Shown: positions 17,706 to 25,062 of the stretch, piece by piece | How positions within the stretch are numbered: the first letter of the stretch is position 1 | Layout: every line of letters starts with the position of its first letter | Assembly: GCA_020635905.1 (NCBI GenBank) | Contig: JACJYV010000002.1 | Location: 1,302,001 to 1,366,000 of the forward strand | Direction: 5' to 3' | Origin: Bacteroidia bacterium | GTDB taxonomy: Bacteria; Bacteroidota; Bacteroidia; J057; JADKCL01 | Length of the DNA: 64,000 nucleotides | Position numbers and translations under genes: made by a program | The notes under the pieces: model-generated | What the model was told of the DNA's origin: nothing | The model's database searches: none | The model's input: the letters and a program-made list of their open reading frames with translations, nothing else

Positions 17706-17740
17706 CTAATCTAATTGTCTACTTTTTTGTAGGAATTCCA

Positions 17741-17862
17741 TCCCTTCGGGATGGTCCCTCCCCGCCAAATATTGCCCAATTCCCCCAGTACCCCTCTTTG
17801 CCGCACCCGGGAGAGAGGGGTCGCGCGCAGCGCGGGGGTGAGTTTTTCAAACCCGGCCAAAG
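17741..17862. repeat. Repeat family R, remainder of R2 plus truncated copy R3
   Basis: This begins exactly where R2 was broken by the IS3 element (CCCTTCGGGATGG..CCAAATATTGCCC). It runs into a new unit start (TACCCCTCTTTGCCGCAC..GAGAGGGGT..CAAACCCGGCC) that then diverges. Confidence 0.75.
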
Positions 17863-18016
17863 GCCCCCCTTCTCCGAAGGAGCGACTTTGTCGTGGGGCA
17901 ATTCGCAGCTCAAAAAAATATTCACACCCCCAATCAACCAACCAAACACTCAAATGCGTAAATTAGCAATACCCCCCGCCCGGGGACAAAAAAACCTGCA
18001 ACTTTCCTCCAAAAAT

Positions 18017-18082
18017 CGTAGGTTACTCAATAGTTACTTAATAGTTCCCCAATAGGTCCTCAATAACAACTCAATAGAAGAC
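18017..18082 (+). promoter_or_regulatory. Six direct 11-bp repeats at exact 11-bp spacing
   Basis: The word YAATAG (consensus YAATAGNNNCT) starts at 18028, 18039, 18050, 18061 (CAATAA) and 18072, with a weaker first unit at 18017. Each start is exactly 11 bases after the last. The array sits 86-151 bases upstream of the 18168 start, immediately before a TTGACA at 18087. About one repeat per helical turn suggests cooperative protein binding on one DNA face; the factor is unknown. Confidence 0.55.
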
Positions 18083-18127
18083 CCCTTGACACTTGCTTAC
18101 AGGGCCGTTGCTGGGAGCATCCAAAAC

Positions 18128-18151
18128 TTGTTCTGAAGCAGTTCAGAACAA
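18128..18151 (+). promoter_or_regulatory. Perfect 10-bp inverted repeat before the 18168 start
   Basis: TTGTTCTGAA and TTCAGAACAA pair perfectly around a GCAG loop, ending 16 bases before the ATG at 18168. It could be a dimeric operator or an mRNA hairpin covering the ribosome entry region. There is no T run, so it is not a terminator. Confidence 0.6.
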
Positions 18152-18167
18152 CCTGACCTGAATACCA

Positions 18168-18980
18168 ATGGCAAAACTGAAAGGAATCTTCAAGTTTACC
18201 GGTAGCCTCGATGGCTACACCGTGTACAAACTCAACGGAGAGTACATCATCCGCAAAAAAGGCGTGGTCGCCAAAGAACGCATCCTTCGGGATGATGAGT
18301 TCAAAGGCCAGCGCGAAACCATGTCTGAATTTGGGGGTGCGGCTACCATGGGAAAGGCCATCCGCACCGGTTGGGCGGTCGCCCGGGAAACCTTTGGTGC
18401 CAAACGCATGGCACCTGTCTTGCAGGGTATCATCAAATCCAAAATCGCTCCCCAGGGCGAAGGCCCCAAAGGACAGCGGCAGTTGTCCATCCGCAACAAC
18501 CCGGGGGTTCTCCTCAATTTTCCCTTCAACCCCCGTTATCTGTTTCACCTGTGTTGTAACCTGCCTGTCAATCTGGCTACCCACCCTGAGCGAAACGCAG
18601 CCACCCTCACCATACCCCGGGCAAAGTCGGATGAACCAGCCCGTGCCCTGGTAAAAGCCCCCTCAGGGGCAACCCATTACCGGATTTGGCTCCTTATAAA
18701 TACCATCTCCGATTACCACTACCATCCCGAAAAACAATCATACGTACCTGTCTGCCCGACAGAAAATGAAAAATACGCACTTGCCCGCACTGACTTTCTC
18801 CCCGTTGACTCTCCTTTGACCGAAGACCTGGTCCTCACCGCCACCCTCAACGACCTGTCGCAGGTATCCCCTGATGTATCCGTTATTGCCTGCATCGGCA
18901 TAGAGTACAGCCAGAAAACGCACCAGACCTATAACAACCTGGTCCAGCAAACCTCCATGAAAGTAGCCGCCATCTTTTGA
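18168..18980 (+). CDS. Hypothetical protein, Bacteroidota-type family with GxxxGYTVYKLNG start
   Basis: 270 residues without signal peptide or membrane segment. The basic N-terminus (MAKLKGIFKFTGSLDGYTVY, then RKKGVVAKERIL) and the REFKGQRETMSEFGGAATMG-like segment recall a Bacteroidota family that I know only as uncharacterised, about 200-270 residues long and often starting MAK-x-GI. The C-terminal half looks beta-rich, and no enzyme motif is seen. The gene is isolated between copies of repeat family R. It has an unusually elaborate leader, with an 11-bp repeat array and a perfect inverted repeat, suggesting tight regulation. No function is assigned. Confidence 0.7.
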   Translation: MAKLKGIFKFTGSLDGYTVYKLNGEYIIRKKGVVAKERILRDDEFKGQRETMSEFGGAATMGKAIRTGWAVARETFGAKRMAPVLQGIIKSKIAPQGEGPKGQRQLSIRNNPGVLLNFPFNPRYLFHLCCNLPVNLATHPERNAATLTIPRAKSDEPARALVKAPSGATHYRIWLLINTISDYHYHPEKQSYVPVCPTENEKYALARTDFLPVDSPLTEDLVLTATLNDLSQVSPDVSVIACIGIEYSQKTHQTYNNLVQQTSMKVAAIF

Positions 18981-19102
18981 TCCCGCGTCAGACGCCGCAG
19001 TTCCGTACTTCTTCTTCCTTCCAGCCTGCCCATGCCGAACGCAACCCATCCGCCATTCTGATGGGTTTCACACCTGCCCCAAAATCCACCAGCCCGATCC
19101 CC

Positions 19103-19364
19103 CATACCCCTCTTTGCCGCACACGGGAGAGAGGGGTCGCGCATAGCGCGGGGGTGAGTTTTTCAAACCCGGCCACAGGCCATCCATCCACCCTCCGGGT
19201 GGGCTCTAAGCCCACCCAAAAATTCCTGATCCATTCCATAGGGGTGGGTTCTTCAATCCCTTCGGGATGGTCCCTCCCCGCCAAATATTGCCCAATTCCC
19301 CCGGTACCCCTCTTTGCCGCACCCGGGAGAGAGGGGTCGCGCGCAGCGCGGGGGTGAGTTTTCC
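19103..19364. repeat. Repeat family R, copies R4 (full) and R5 (truncated)
   Basis: R4 (about 19103-19302) is a full unit with all segments in the same order as R1. R5 starts at about 19303 and breaks off after GGGGGTGAGTTTT. It runs directly into one copy of the GCGGAAGCTT core of the 1141-1799 array, just before the end of tpx. Confidence 0.78.
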
Positions 19365-19391
19365 CGTAAGCGGAAGCTTAATCCCCCAGCC

Positions 19392-19892
19392 TCACCCCAG
19401 CGCGGCCATGGCCGCCGCATAATCAGGCTCCTGCCCAATCTCGGGCACCTGCTCGGTATAGGTCACGATCCCTTCGGGGTTGATCACCACCACCGCCCGC
19501 GACATCAGACCGGCCATATTGCCCGTCGTCATCAGCACATGGTAGGCATCCGAAAAAGAAGAATTGCGGAATTCGGAAGCAGAAATAACGTCTTTGAGAC
19601 CCTCAGCCCCGCAGAAACGGGCATGGGCAAAAGGAAGGTCTTTCGAAACGCAGATCACCACCGTATTTTCCAGGTTCTGAACTTCCTGATTGAAGCGGCG
19701 GGTGGAGGCTGCACAGATCCCCGTATCGATGCTGGGGAAGATATTCAGGATCACAGTTTTCCCCTGGAATTCATCCAGCGTGAAATTGCTCAGATTGGTT
19801 TTGGTGAGGGTGAAATTGGGAGCTTTGCTGCCTTTGGCAGGCAGATTGCCAGCCGTTTCGATCGGATTTCCTTTAAGTGTGATTGAAGCCAT
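19392..19892 (-). CDS. tpx: Thiol peroxidase (atypical 2-Cys peroxiredoxin)
   Basis: 166 residues, the usual Tpx length. The peroxidatic Cys60 lies in PSIDTGICAAS and the resolving Cys94 in HARFCGAEG, the paired positions of the Tpx subgroup. The N-terminal ITLKGNPIETAGNLPAKG is also typical. The enzyme reduces hydrogen peroxide and organic, especially lipid, hydroperoxides in the cytoplasm or periplasm using thioredoxin. No signal peptide is visible. The gene is monocistronic, with 340 bases of divergent non-coding DNA upstream. The start ATG at 19892 is unambiguous. Confidence 0.95.
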   Translation of the reverse strand: MASITLKGNPIETAGNLPAKGSKAPNFTLTKTNLSNFTLDEFQGKTVILNIFPSIDTGICAASTRRFNQEVQNLENTVVICVSKDLPFAHARFCGAEGLKDVISASEFRNSSFSDAYHVLMTTGNMAGLMSRAVVVINPEGIVTYTEQVPEIGQEPDYAAAMAALG

Positions 19893-20235
19893 GTAATATT
19901 TTTTGAGTTCTTTAACTAATGAAGCAGGGGTTTTGTTTGCAAGATTTTTATGCGTTTTGTCGCCGGAAATTAAGGATCATTCCCCGGAAATCAACCTTTT
20001 CCACATTCTCTGTTTTCGACTGTCAAAGATAAAAAAAATTAAAAAAGCGCATTTCCCTTCCATTTAACTATGAAATAGAAATTTTTTAGTGCATATTTAA
20101 TCCTACTAATCATTTTCGGACAAGGAAAGTTCTTCATTTACTAACATTTTAATTGGGTGATTCCGGGCTAATGTCCTGAAAGTAATTCATTTAAACTGTT
20201 GAAATATTGCGCAACTTAAATCGTGTAGCTTGATC
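19893..20235. other. Divergent intergenic region between tpx and the T9SS operon
   Basis: 343 AT-rich bases must hold the promoters for tpx and for the 20236-24869 operon. No Bacteroidota -33/-7 pair (TTG and TAnnTTTG) could be placed with confidence, and no hairpin or repeat was seen. Confidence 0.4.
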
Positions 20236-21441
20236 GTGAAATTTATACCTCTAACCCTCTTCAGAACGGCAATATTCCTGCTGTTTCTGACTCCCTGGGT
20301 GGCTGCTCAGGGGCAGTGTACGCTGAGTCCTCCGCTTGATCTTGGCCCGGACACCACTGGTTGCGAAACCAGTCCCTTCCTGCTCGATGCCGGCGCTCCC
20401 TACGCCAGTTACAGCTGGAACAGCGGCCAAACCACCCAAACCATCACGGTGGACAGTACCGGCATGTATGTGGTCACTGTGACCGATACCGCAGGTTGTA
20501 CCGGCTCCGATACCGTTCAGTTTACCGCCTTCCCCGACCCCGTGGTCGATCTCGGGCCAGACATTGATACCTGCAATACCCCCCTGGTCATCATAGACGC
20601 AGGCATCGCGGGTGGCAGTTACGTCTGGAACGACAACACCACCCAGCAGACCCTGGGCATCACCACCGACGGAACCTATTATGTACAGGTAACGGTCAAT
20701 GGTTGCTCCGCCTCGGATACGGTCGACGTGGCATTTCACCTCAGCGATCCCGCCTTCAGCCTCGGCACCGGACCCATGTTTTGCCTGGGCTTTTCCGATA
20801 CCCTCGACGGGGGCTCACAATGGTATTCCTGGGCCTGGAACACCGGCGACACCTCCCAAAGCATTGTGGTGACCGACTCCGGATTTTACCAGGTGACCGT
20901 GACCAACCAGTGGGGTTGTGTAACCAACTCCTTCCCCGTATGGGTAACCGTCTGGCCTGGTCCGGCTCAACCCGTGATCACCGGCAACTCCCTGGGCATC
21001 ACCACCGACCCGGCCACCTCCTGGCAGTGGTACCTCAATGGCAGTCCCATCGTGGGCGCCACCTCCCAAAGCTACATCCCCACCCTGGCCGGCACCTACA
21101 CCGTGGAAGTCACCGACGCCAACGGATGCGTGTCTGTACTCAGCCTGCCCTTTGAAGTGATCTTCGAAATCGACGAAACCCAGATCACCCAGTTGGTAAG
21201 CCCCAATGGCGACGGAGTAAACGACTATTTCGTGATCCCCGAACTGATCAATTTCCCCATCAACGAACTGATCATCATGAACCGCTACGGCATGACGGTC
21301 TATCAGACGGAAAATTACGCCAATACCTGGGATGGCCTCACCAACGACGGAAAACAGGTCCCCGAAGGAACCCTTTATTACCTGCTCGACATCAAAAACG
21401 ATGGCAAGCCCTTCACTGGTTTTTTTCAACTGATTCGGTGA
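20236..21441 (+). CDS. Secreted Ig-like protein with type B (CHU_C-like) T9SS sorting domain
   Basis: About 401 residues from a GTG at 20236, giving MKFIPLTLFRTAIFLLFLTP and a cleavage after VAAQG; a TTG at 20230 is the alternative. The mature part has about four beta-sandwich repeats with the theme SYSWNSGQTTQTITV..YVVTVTDTAGC, each carrying paired Cys. The last about 85 residues (VSPNGDGVNDYFVIPELINF to KPFTGFFQLIR) form the gliding-motility-associated, type B sorting domain. Type B cargoes typically sit next to a PorP/SprF gene that acts as their dedicated helper, and that is the next gene here, 20 bases downstream. It is probably a surface-exposed adhesin of a small T9SS module. Confidence 0.87.
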   Translation: MKFIPLTLFRTAIFLLFLTPWVAAQGQCTLSPPLDLGPDTTGCETSPFLLDAGAPYASYSWNSGQTTQTITVDSTGMYVVTVTDTAGCTGSDTVQFTAFPDPVVDLGPDIDTCNTPLVIIDAGIAGGSYVWNDNTTQQTLGITTDGTYYVQVTVNGCSASDTVDVAFHLSDPAFSLGTGPMFCLGFSDTLDGGSQWYSWAWNTGDTSQSIVVTDSGFYQVTVTNQWGCVTNSFPVWVTVWPGPAQPVITGNSLGITTDPATSWQWYLNGSPIVGATSQSYIPTLAGTYTVEVTDANGCVSVLSLPFEVIFEIDETQITQLVSPNGDGVNDYFVIPELINFPINELIIMNRYGMTVYQTENYANTWDGLTNDGKQVPEGTLYYLLDIKNDGKPFTGFFQLIR

Positions 21442-21461
21442 TCTCCAAAAATTGACCCCCA

Positions 21462-22373
21462 ATGAGAAAGTTTATACTAATTCCCTTACTGATCATCATC
21501 GGGTTTGGACTGAAAGCCCAGCAGGATCCCCAGTACAGCCAGTACATGTTCAATGGCCTGGTACTGAACCCCGCCTATGCAGGCAACCTCAGCCACCTCA
21601 ATGTAACCCTGATTGCCCGCGAACAGTGGGTGGGAATCCCCGGGCGGCCCCGTACCCAGTCCCTTGCCATTGACGGACCCTCCCGCAACCGCAAGCATGG
21701 ATTTGGCGGAGTGATCGTCAACGACGTGGCCGGTAAAATGCACGACCTGAGAATCTCAGGTTCCTATGCTTACCGCATCCATTTCACTCAGAATGCCATC
21801 CTTTCCATGGGCCTGCAACTCTCCATGGACAACATCAACACCAATTTCACCAAATTGTATGTCGATGACCCCAGCGATGCCACCATTTCCACCAATACCG
21901 TGAATGGCTGGGCCTTTAACACAGGCGCAGGACTTTTCTTCCAGAACAAAGTGTTCTTTGCCGGATTTTCCATGCCCGAGATTCTGACCAATAACCTGGC
22001 CAAGGCTCCCTACCTCATGCGTCAGGACCGCAACTACCTCGCCACCGCGGGAGTAATCCTGAAACTGGGCGACCAGGTCAAACTCAGACCCTCCACCCTG
22101 CTCAAAATCAATACCGAAGTAGGTATGCAGGCCGATATCAATCTCCTGGCCGTACTCAAAGACAAATACTGGTTTGGCGGATCCTACCGCACCAGCGATG
22201 CCATCGTGCTCATGACCCAGTGGCAGATATCACCTCAGTGGCGCGTGGGCTACGCCTACGACCTCACCACCTCGCCTCTCCGCACCCGGAGCTCGGGATC
22301 ACATGAGATCGTGCTCAACTTCGAATTGAACTACGAAAAAGAATCTCAGGTCAACCCAAGGTTTTTTAGATAA
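21462..22373 (+). CDS. PorP/SprF family T9SS outer-membrane protein
   Basis: 303 residues. Signal peptide MRKFILIPLLIIIGFGLKAQ is followed at once by QDPQYSQYMFNGLVLNPAYAG, the hallmark of PorP/SprF proteins. The remainder is a predicted 14-strand-type barrel with short strands ending in aromatic residues (YWFGGSYRTSDAIVLM; YAYDLTTSPLRT). PorP/SprF proteins are needed for secretion or surface placement of type B-CTD cargo and interact with PorE/PorK-like components. The gene is in an operon with the type B cargo upstream and the OmpA-type protein 30 bases downstream, the classical order. Confidence 0.93.
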   Translation: MRKFILIPLLIIIGFGLKAQQDPQYSQYMFNGLVLNPAYAGNLSHLNVTLIAREQWVGIPGRPRTQSLAIDGPSRNRKHGFGGVIVNDVAGKMHDLRISGSYAYRIHFTQNAILSMGLQLSMDNINTNFTKLYVDDPSDATISTNTVNGWAFNTGAGLFFQNKVFFAGFSMPEILTNNLAKAPYLMRQDRNYLATAGVILKLGDQVKLRPSTLLKINTEVGMQADINLLAVLKDKYWFGGSYRTSDAIVLMTQWQISPQWRVGYAYDLTTSPLRTRSSGSHEIVLNFELNYEKESQVNPRFFR

Positions 22374-22403
22374 CAGGAAAAACGGAATTCTCATCCGAAT
22401 CAA

Positions 22404-24869
22404 ATGAAACTTACAAAATTTATAGTCTTTCTGCTGCTGGGATTGGGCTTTGGGGCAAATGTCTTTGCCCAGGAACCCATCTATACCAACGCAGATGATG
22501 CCTACATGGATGGCAAATACAAAGATGCCATTCGCCTGTACGAAAAATCCCTGGAGAAAAAGCCCAACCCGGGAAACATGCGCAAGCTGGCAGATTGCTA
22601 CCACATCCTGAGAAACTTTCCCAAAGCCCTCGAGTGGTTTGAAAAACTCTGCGACACAGACAGCGCCAATACCCGCGACCACCTCATGCTCGCCAAAATG
22701 CTCAAAACAGCATCCCGTTACGACGAAGCTGAACTGCAGGCCGACCGTTACCTCAAATCAGGCGGAAATGCCGAAACGGCCGGGCTCATCAAGCGTTCCT
22801 GCGAATTCTCCCGCGAAGCCCTGGCCGGCGAAACGGGATTCACCATCACTCCCACCGATTTCAACTCAGAAGAATCTGACTTCGCCCCCGTGCTCTACGG
22901 AAAAGGATTGGTATTCACCTCCAACCGCGAGCACGGCTCACTCGTCACCTGGACCGACGAAAAAACCGGGGCCCTTTTCCACGACCTTTACTACGTGGAT
23001 CTCTCCAAATCACCCTCAGAAGTGGCCCCTCTCGACGGACCCATCAACTCCAACCTCAACGATGCGGCCGCCACCTTTACCCTGGACGAAAACATCACCT
23101 ACTTCACCCGTAACCGCACCATTTCCCGCAAGGAACTGCGCAAGGACAAGGCCGTAGGCACCCTCAACATTTTCGAATCGACCTACGATGGCAAGAAATG
23201 GAAGGGAACCCGCAAACTCAAATTCAATGCAGACGAATACTCCACCGGTCACCCCACCATCTCGGAAGATGGCCAGATGCTGTTTTTCGTCTCTGATGCC
23301 CCTGGCGGACAGGGAGGAGCCGACATCTACGTGAGCTATAAAAAAGGAGATACCTGGGGCAAGCCCGAAAACCTCGGACCGGAAATCAATACCCCCGAGG
23401 ATGAAATGTTTCCCATGTTCTACAAGAATAACGTCCTCTTTTTTGCCACTGAAGGTCATGAAGGCCTGGGCGGACTGGACGTGTTTTATGTAACCTACAT
23501 CGATGGCAAATGGGGAGCAGTGAAAAATCCCGGTTACCCGCTGAATTCCCCCTACGACGATTTCGGAATAACAGTGACCACTTTGGGTTCCACCGGCTAC
23601 ATCTCTTCCAACCGCCCCGGCGGCAAAGGACAGGACGACATCTACTACTTCAAATCCCGTCCTAAAATCCTGGGAACCGTGGCCGATGCCACCACCAATG
23701 AGCCCCTCGAAGAAGTGAAAGTGGTGATCGAAGACGGAACCGGCACCAGCCAGACCCTGTCCTCAGATGCCAAAGGCGAATTTTCCACCTTCACCCAGCA
23801 GAAGATTACCCTCATGGTGCGCACCTCCAAAGACGACTACGAAGAAGGCAAGCACATCATCAAGGCCCAGGACGTGGGCGCCCTTTGGGAAATCCGGGTG
23901 GATCTGAAACTGATACCCAAAAGCCTCTTTACTGTGGAAGGATTTGTCACTGACAGCATCACTGGCAATATCCTGGAAGGTGTCACGGTCTCCGTAATGG
24001 AACAAAAAGACGCCCGCGATGATGTCACCAAAGAAGACGGCAGTTACAAAGTAAAACTCGGCAAAGTGCCCGCCACCTACTATGTCAGCTATCAGAAGGA
24101 CGGTTATGTGCCTGTGATCCGAAGCTTCGACACCAAAGGACTTGAGCGCAAGAAATTTATCATGGATGTGGCCATGGTCCCTGGTCGTGGGTACATTATC
24201 GAAGCCTCTGTGGTTGACAAGAGCACCCGCATGCCCGTACCCGGGATGAAGATCATCGAAATGACTGCGGCGGAGGATTCCATGCTGCAAAGGATCACCA
24301 CCGACGAAGGTGGCCGCTGTCTCATGGTGGGCAATCCCGAATTGCAAACCTATCTGATCACCCAGACCAGCAAAAAATACTTCTCCGACCGCCAGGACGT
24401 ACCCCAGATGGGCCGCAACAGCGGTCCCAAGGTAACCGTGCAACTGGAAGTGTCGCCATACGAAACCGGCGGGGTGGTCCAGACCGTTTACTTTGACTAC
24501 GACCGGGCCAAAGTGACCCGCAAAGCAAGATCTCTCATCACTCCCCTGATCTACTTCCTCACGGATAATCCCGAAACGCAGGTAGAACTTGCCGGCCATA
24601 CCGACAGCCGGGGCAGTGATTCATATAACCTGAAACTGTCTCAGCGTCGTGCCGATGCGGTCAAGGAATTCATTGCAGAAAAAGGAGTGGATCCGTCCCG
24701 TATCACCACTGTGGGTTACGGCGAAAGCAGACTCGCAGAAAATTGCCCCGATGGGGTGGATTGCTCCGAGGACCAGCATTATGAAAATCGTCGCTGTGAA
24801 ATGCGGGTAATTGGCCTCGATGCCAAAGTTCCTGATATGAGTGCAGCTGATAAAATGGGACAGGAATAG
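22404..24869 (+). CDS. PorE-like TPR/PD40/carboxypeptidase-regulatory/OmpA protein
   Basis: 821 residues. Signal peptide ends NVFAQ; TPR-like repeats follow at about 25-130 (AIRLYEKSLEKKPNPGNMRK). Next is a PD40/WD40-type propeller at about 150-420 (HPTISEDGQMLFFVSD; GGADIYVSY). Two or three carboxypeptidase-regulatory-like beta sandwiches cover about 425-690. The C-terminal OmpA peptidoglycan-binding domain begins near 694 (YFDYDRAKVTRKA; ELAGHTDSRGSDSYN; LSQRRADAV), with the conserved Asp and Arg for diaminopimelate binding. This is the architecture of PorE, which links the T9SS outer-membrane complex to peptidoglycan. Being third in an operon after a type B cargo and PorP/SprF, it probably anchors that pair. 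It is not necessarily the core PorE of the cell. Confidence 0.9.
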   Translation: MKLTKFIVFLLLGLGFGANVFAQEPIYTNADDAYMDGKYKDAIRLYEKSLEKKPNPGNMRKLADCYHILRNFPKALEWFEKLCDTDSANTRDHLMLAKMLKTASRYDEAELQADRYLKSGGNAETAGLIKRSCEFSREALAGETGFTITPTDFNSEESDFAPVLYGKGLVFTSNREHGSLVTWTDEKTGALFHDLYYVDLSKSPSEVAPLDGPINSNLNDAAATFTLDENITYFTRNRTISRKELRKDKAVGTLNIFESTYDGKKWKGTRKLKFNADEYSTGHPTISEDGQMLFFVSDAPGGQGGADIYVSYKKGDTWGKPENLGPEINTPEDEMFPMFYKNNVLFFATEGHEGLGGLDVFYVTYIDGKWGAVKNPGYPLNSPYDDFGITVTTLGSTGYISSNRPGGKGQDDIYYFKSRPKILGTVADATTNEPLEEVKVVIEDGTGTSQTLSSDAKGEFSTFTQQKITLMVRTSKDDYEEGKHIIKAQDVGALWEIRVDLKLIPKSLFTVEGFVTDSITGNILEGVTVSVMEQKDARDDVTKEDGSYKVKLGKVPATYYVSYQKDGYVPVIRSFDTKGLERKKFIMDVAMVPGRGYIIEASVVDKSTRMPVPGMKIIEMTAAEDSMLQRITTDEGGRCLMVGNPELQTYLITQTSKKYFSDRQDVPQMGRNSGPKVTVQLEVSPYETGGVVQTVYFDYDRAKVTRKARSLITPLIYFLTDNPETQVELAGHTDSRGSDSYNLKLSQRRADAVKEFIAEKGVDPSRITTVGYGESRLAENCPDGVDCSEDQHYENRRCEMRVIGLDAKVPDMSAADKMGQE

Positions 24870-25062
24870 TCTCAGGCCAATAAAATATCGGATCGGGTTA
24901 CAAAAAAACAACCTTGAATTCAGCGTAGAATTCACTAAATTGTTGGTACGTAAACGCGACGATAAGGGGATAAGGCGGATACACTTGTGTTTTTTAAGAA
25001 CGGGCCGGAATTGCTCTGGCTCAGGCTGTTGTGATTAGTAATAATGAGAAAAACTTACCGCT

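Larger units (their letters stand above)
16471..17740 (+). mobile_element. Complete IS3-family insertion sequence (1270 bp) inside a repeat R copy
   Basis: The left end TGGAATACCTACATTTAAGT and the right end (reverse complement TGGAATTCCTACAAAAAAGT) are matching inverted repeats that continue to GGACA/AGACA. Target duplication is the trinucleotide TCC (16468-16470 and 17741-17743). Joining the flanks gives TTTAATCCCTTCGGGATGG, which matches the uninterrupted copies R1 and R4 at this point, so the empty site is recovered. The element carries overlapping orfA and orfB and looks intact. Confidence 0.92.

Noticed and set aside
18017..18082. Possible CRISPR or iteron origin
   Set aside because: The unit is only 11 bp with no spacers, and no replication initiator gene is nearby; a regulatory array fits better.
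19103..19364. Open frames crossing repeat family R on both strands
   Set aside because: The same peptide pieces (such as NPAAGHPSTIRVG) recur wherever the repeat occurs, so they are translated repeats and not genes.
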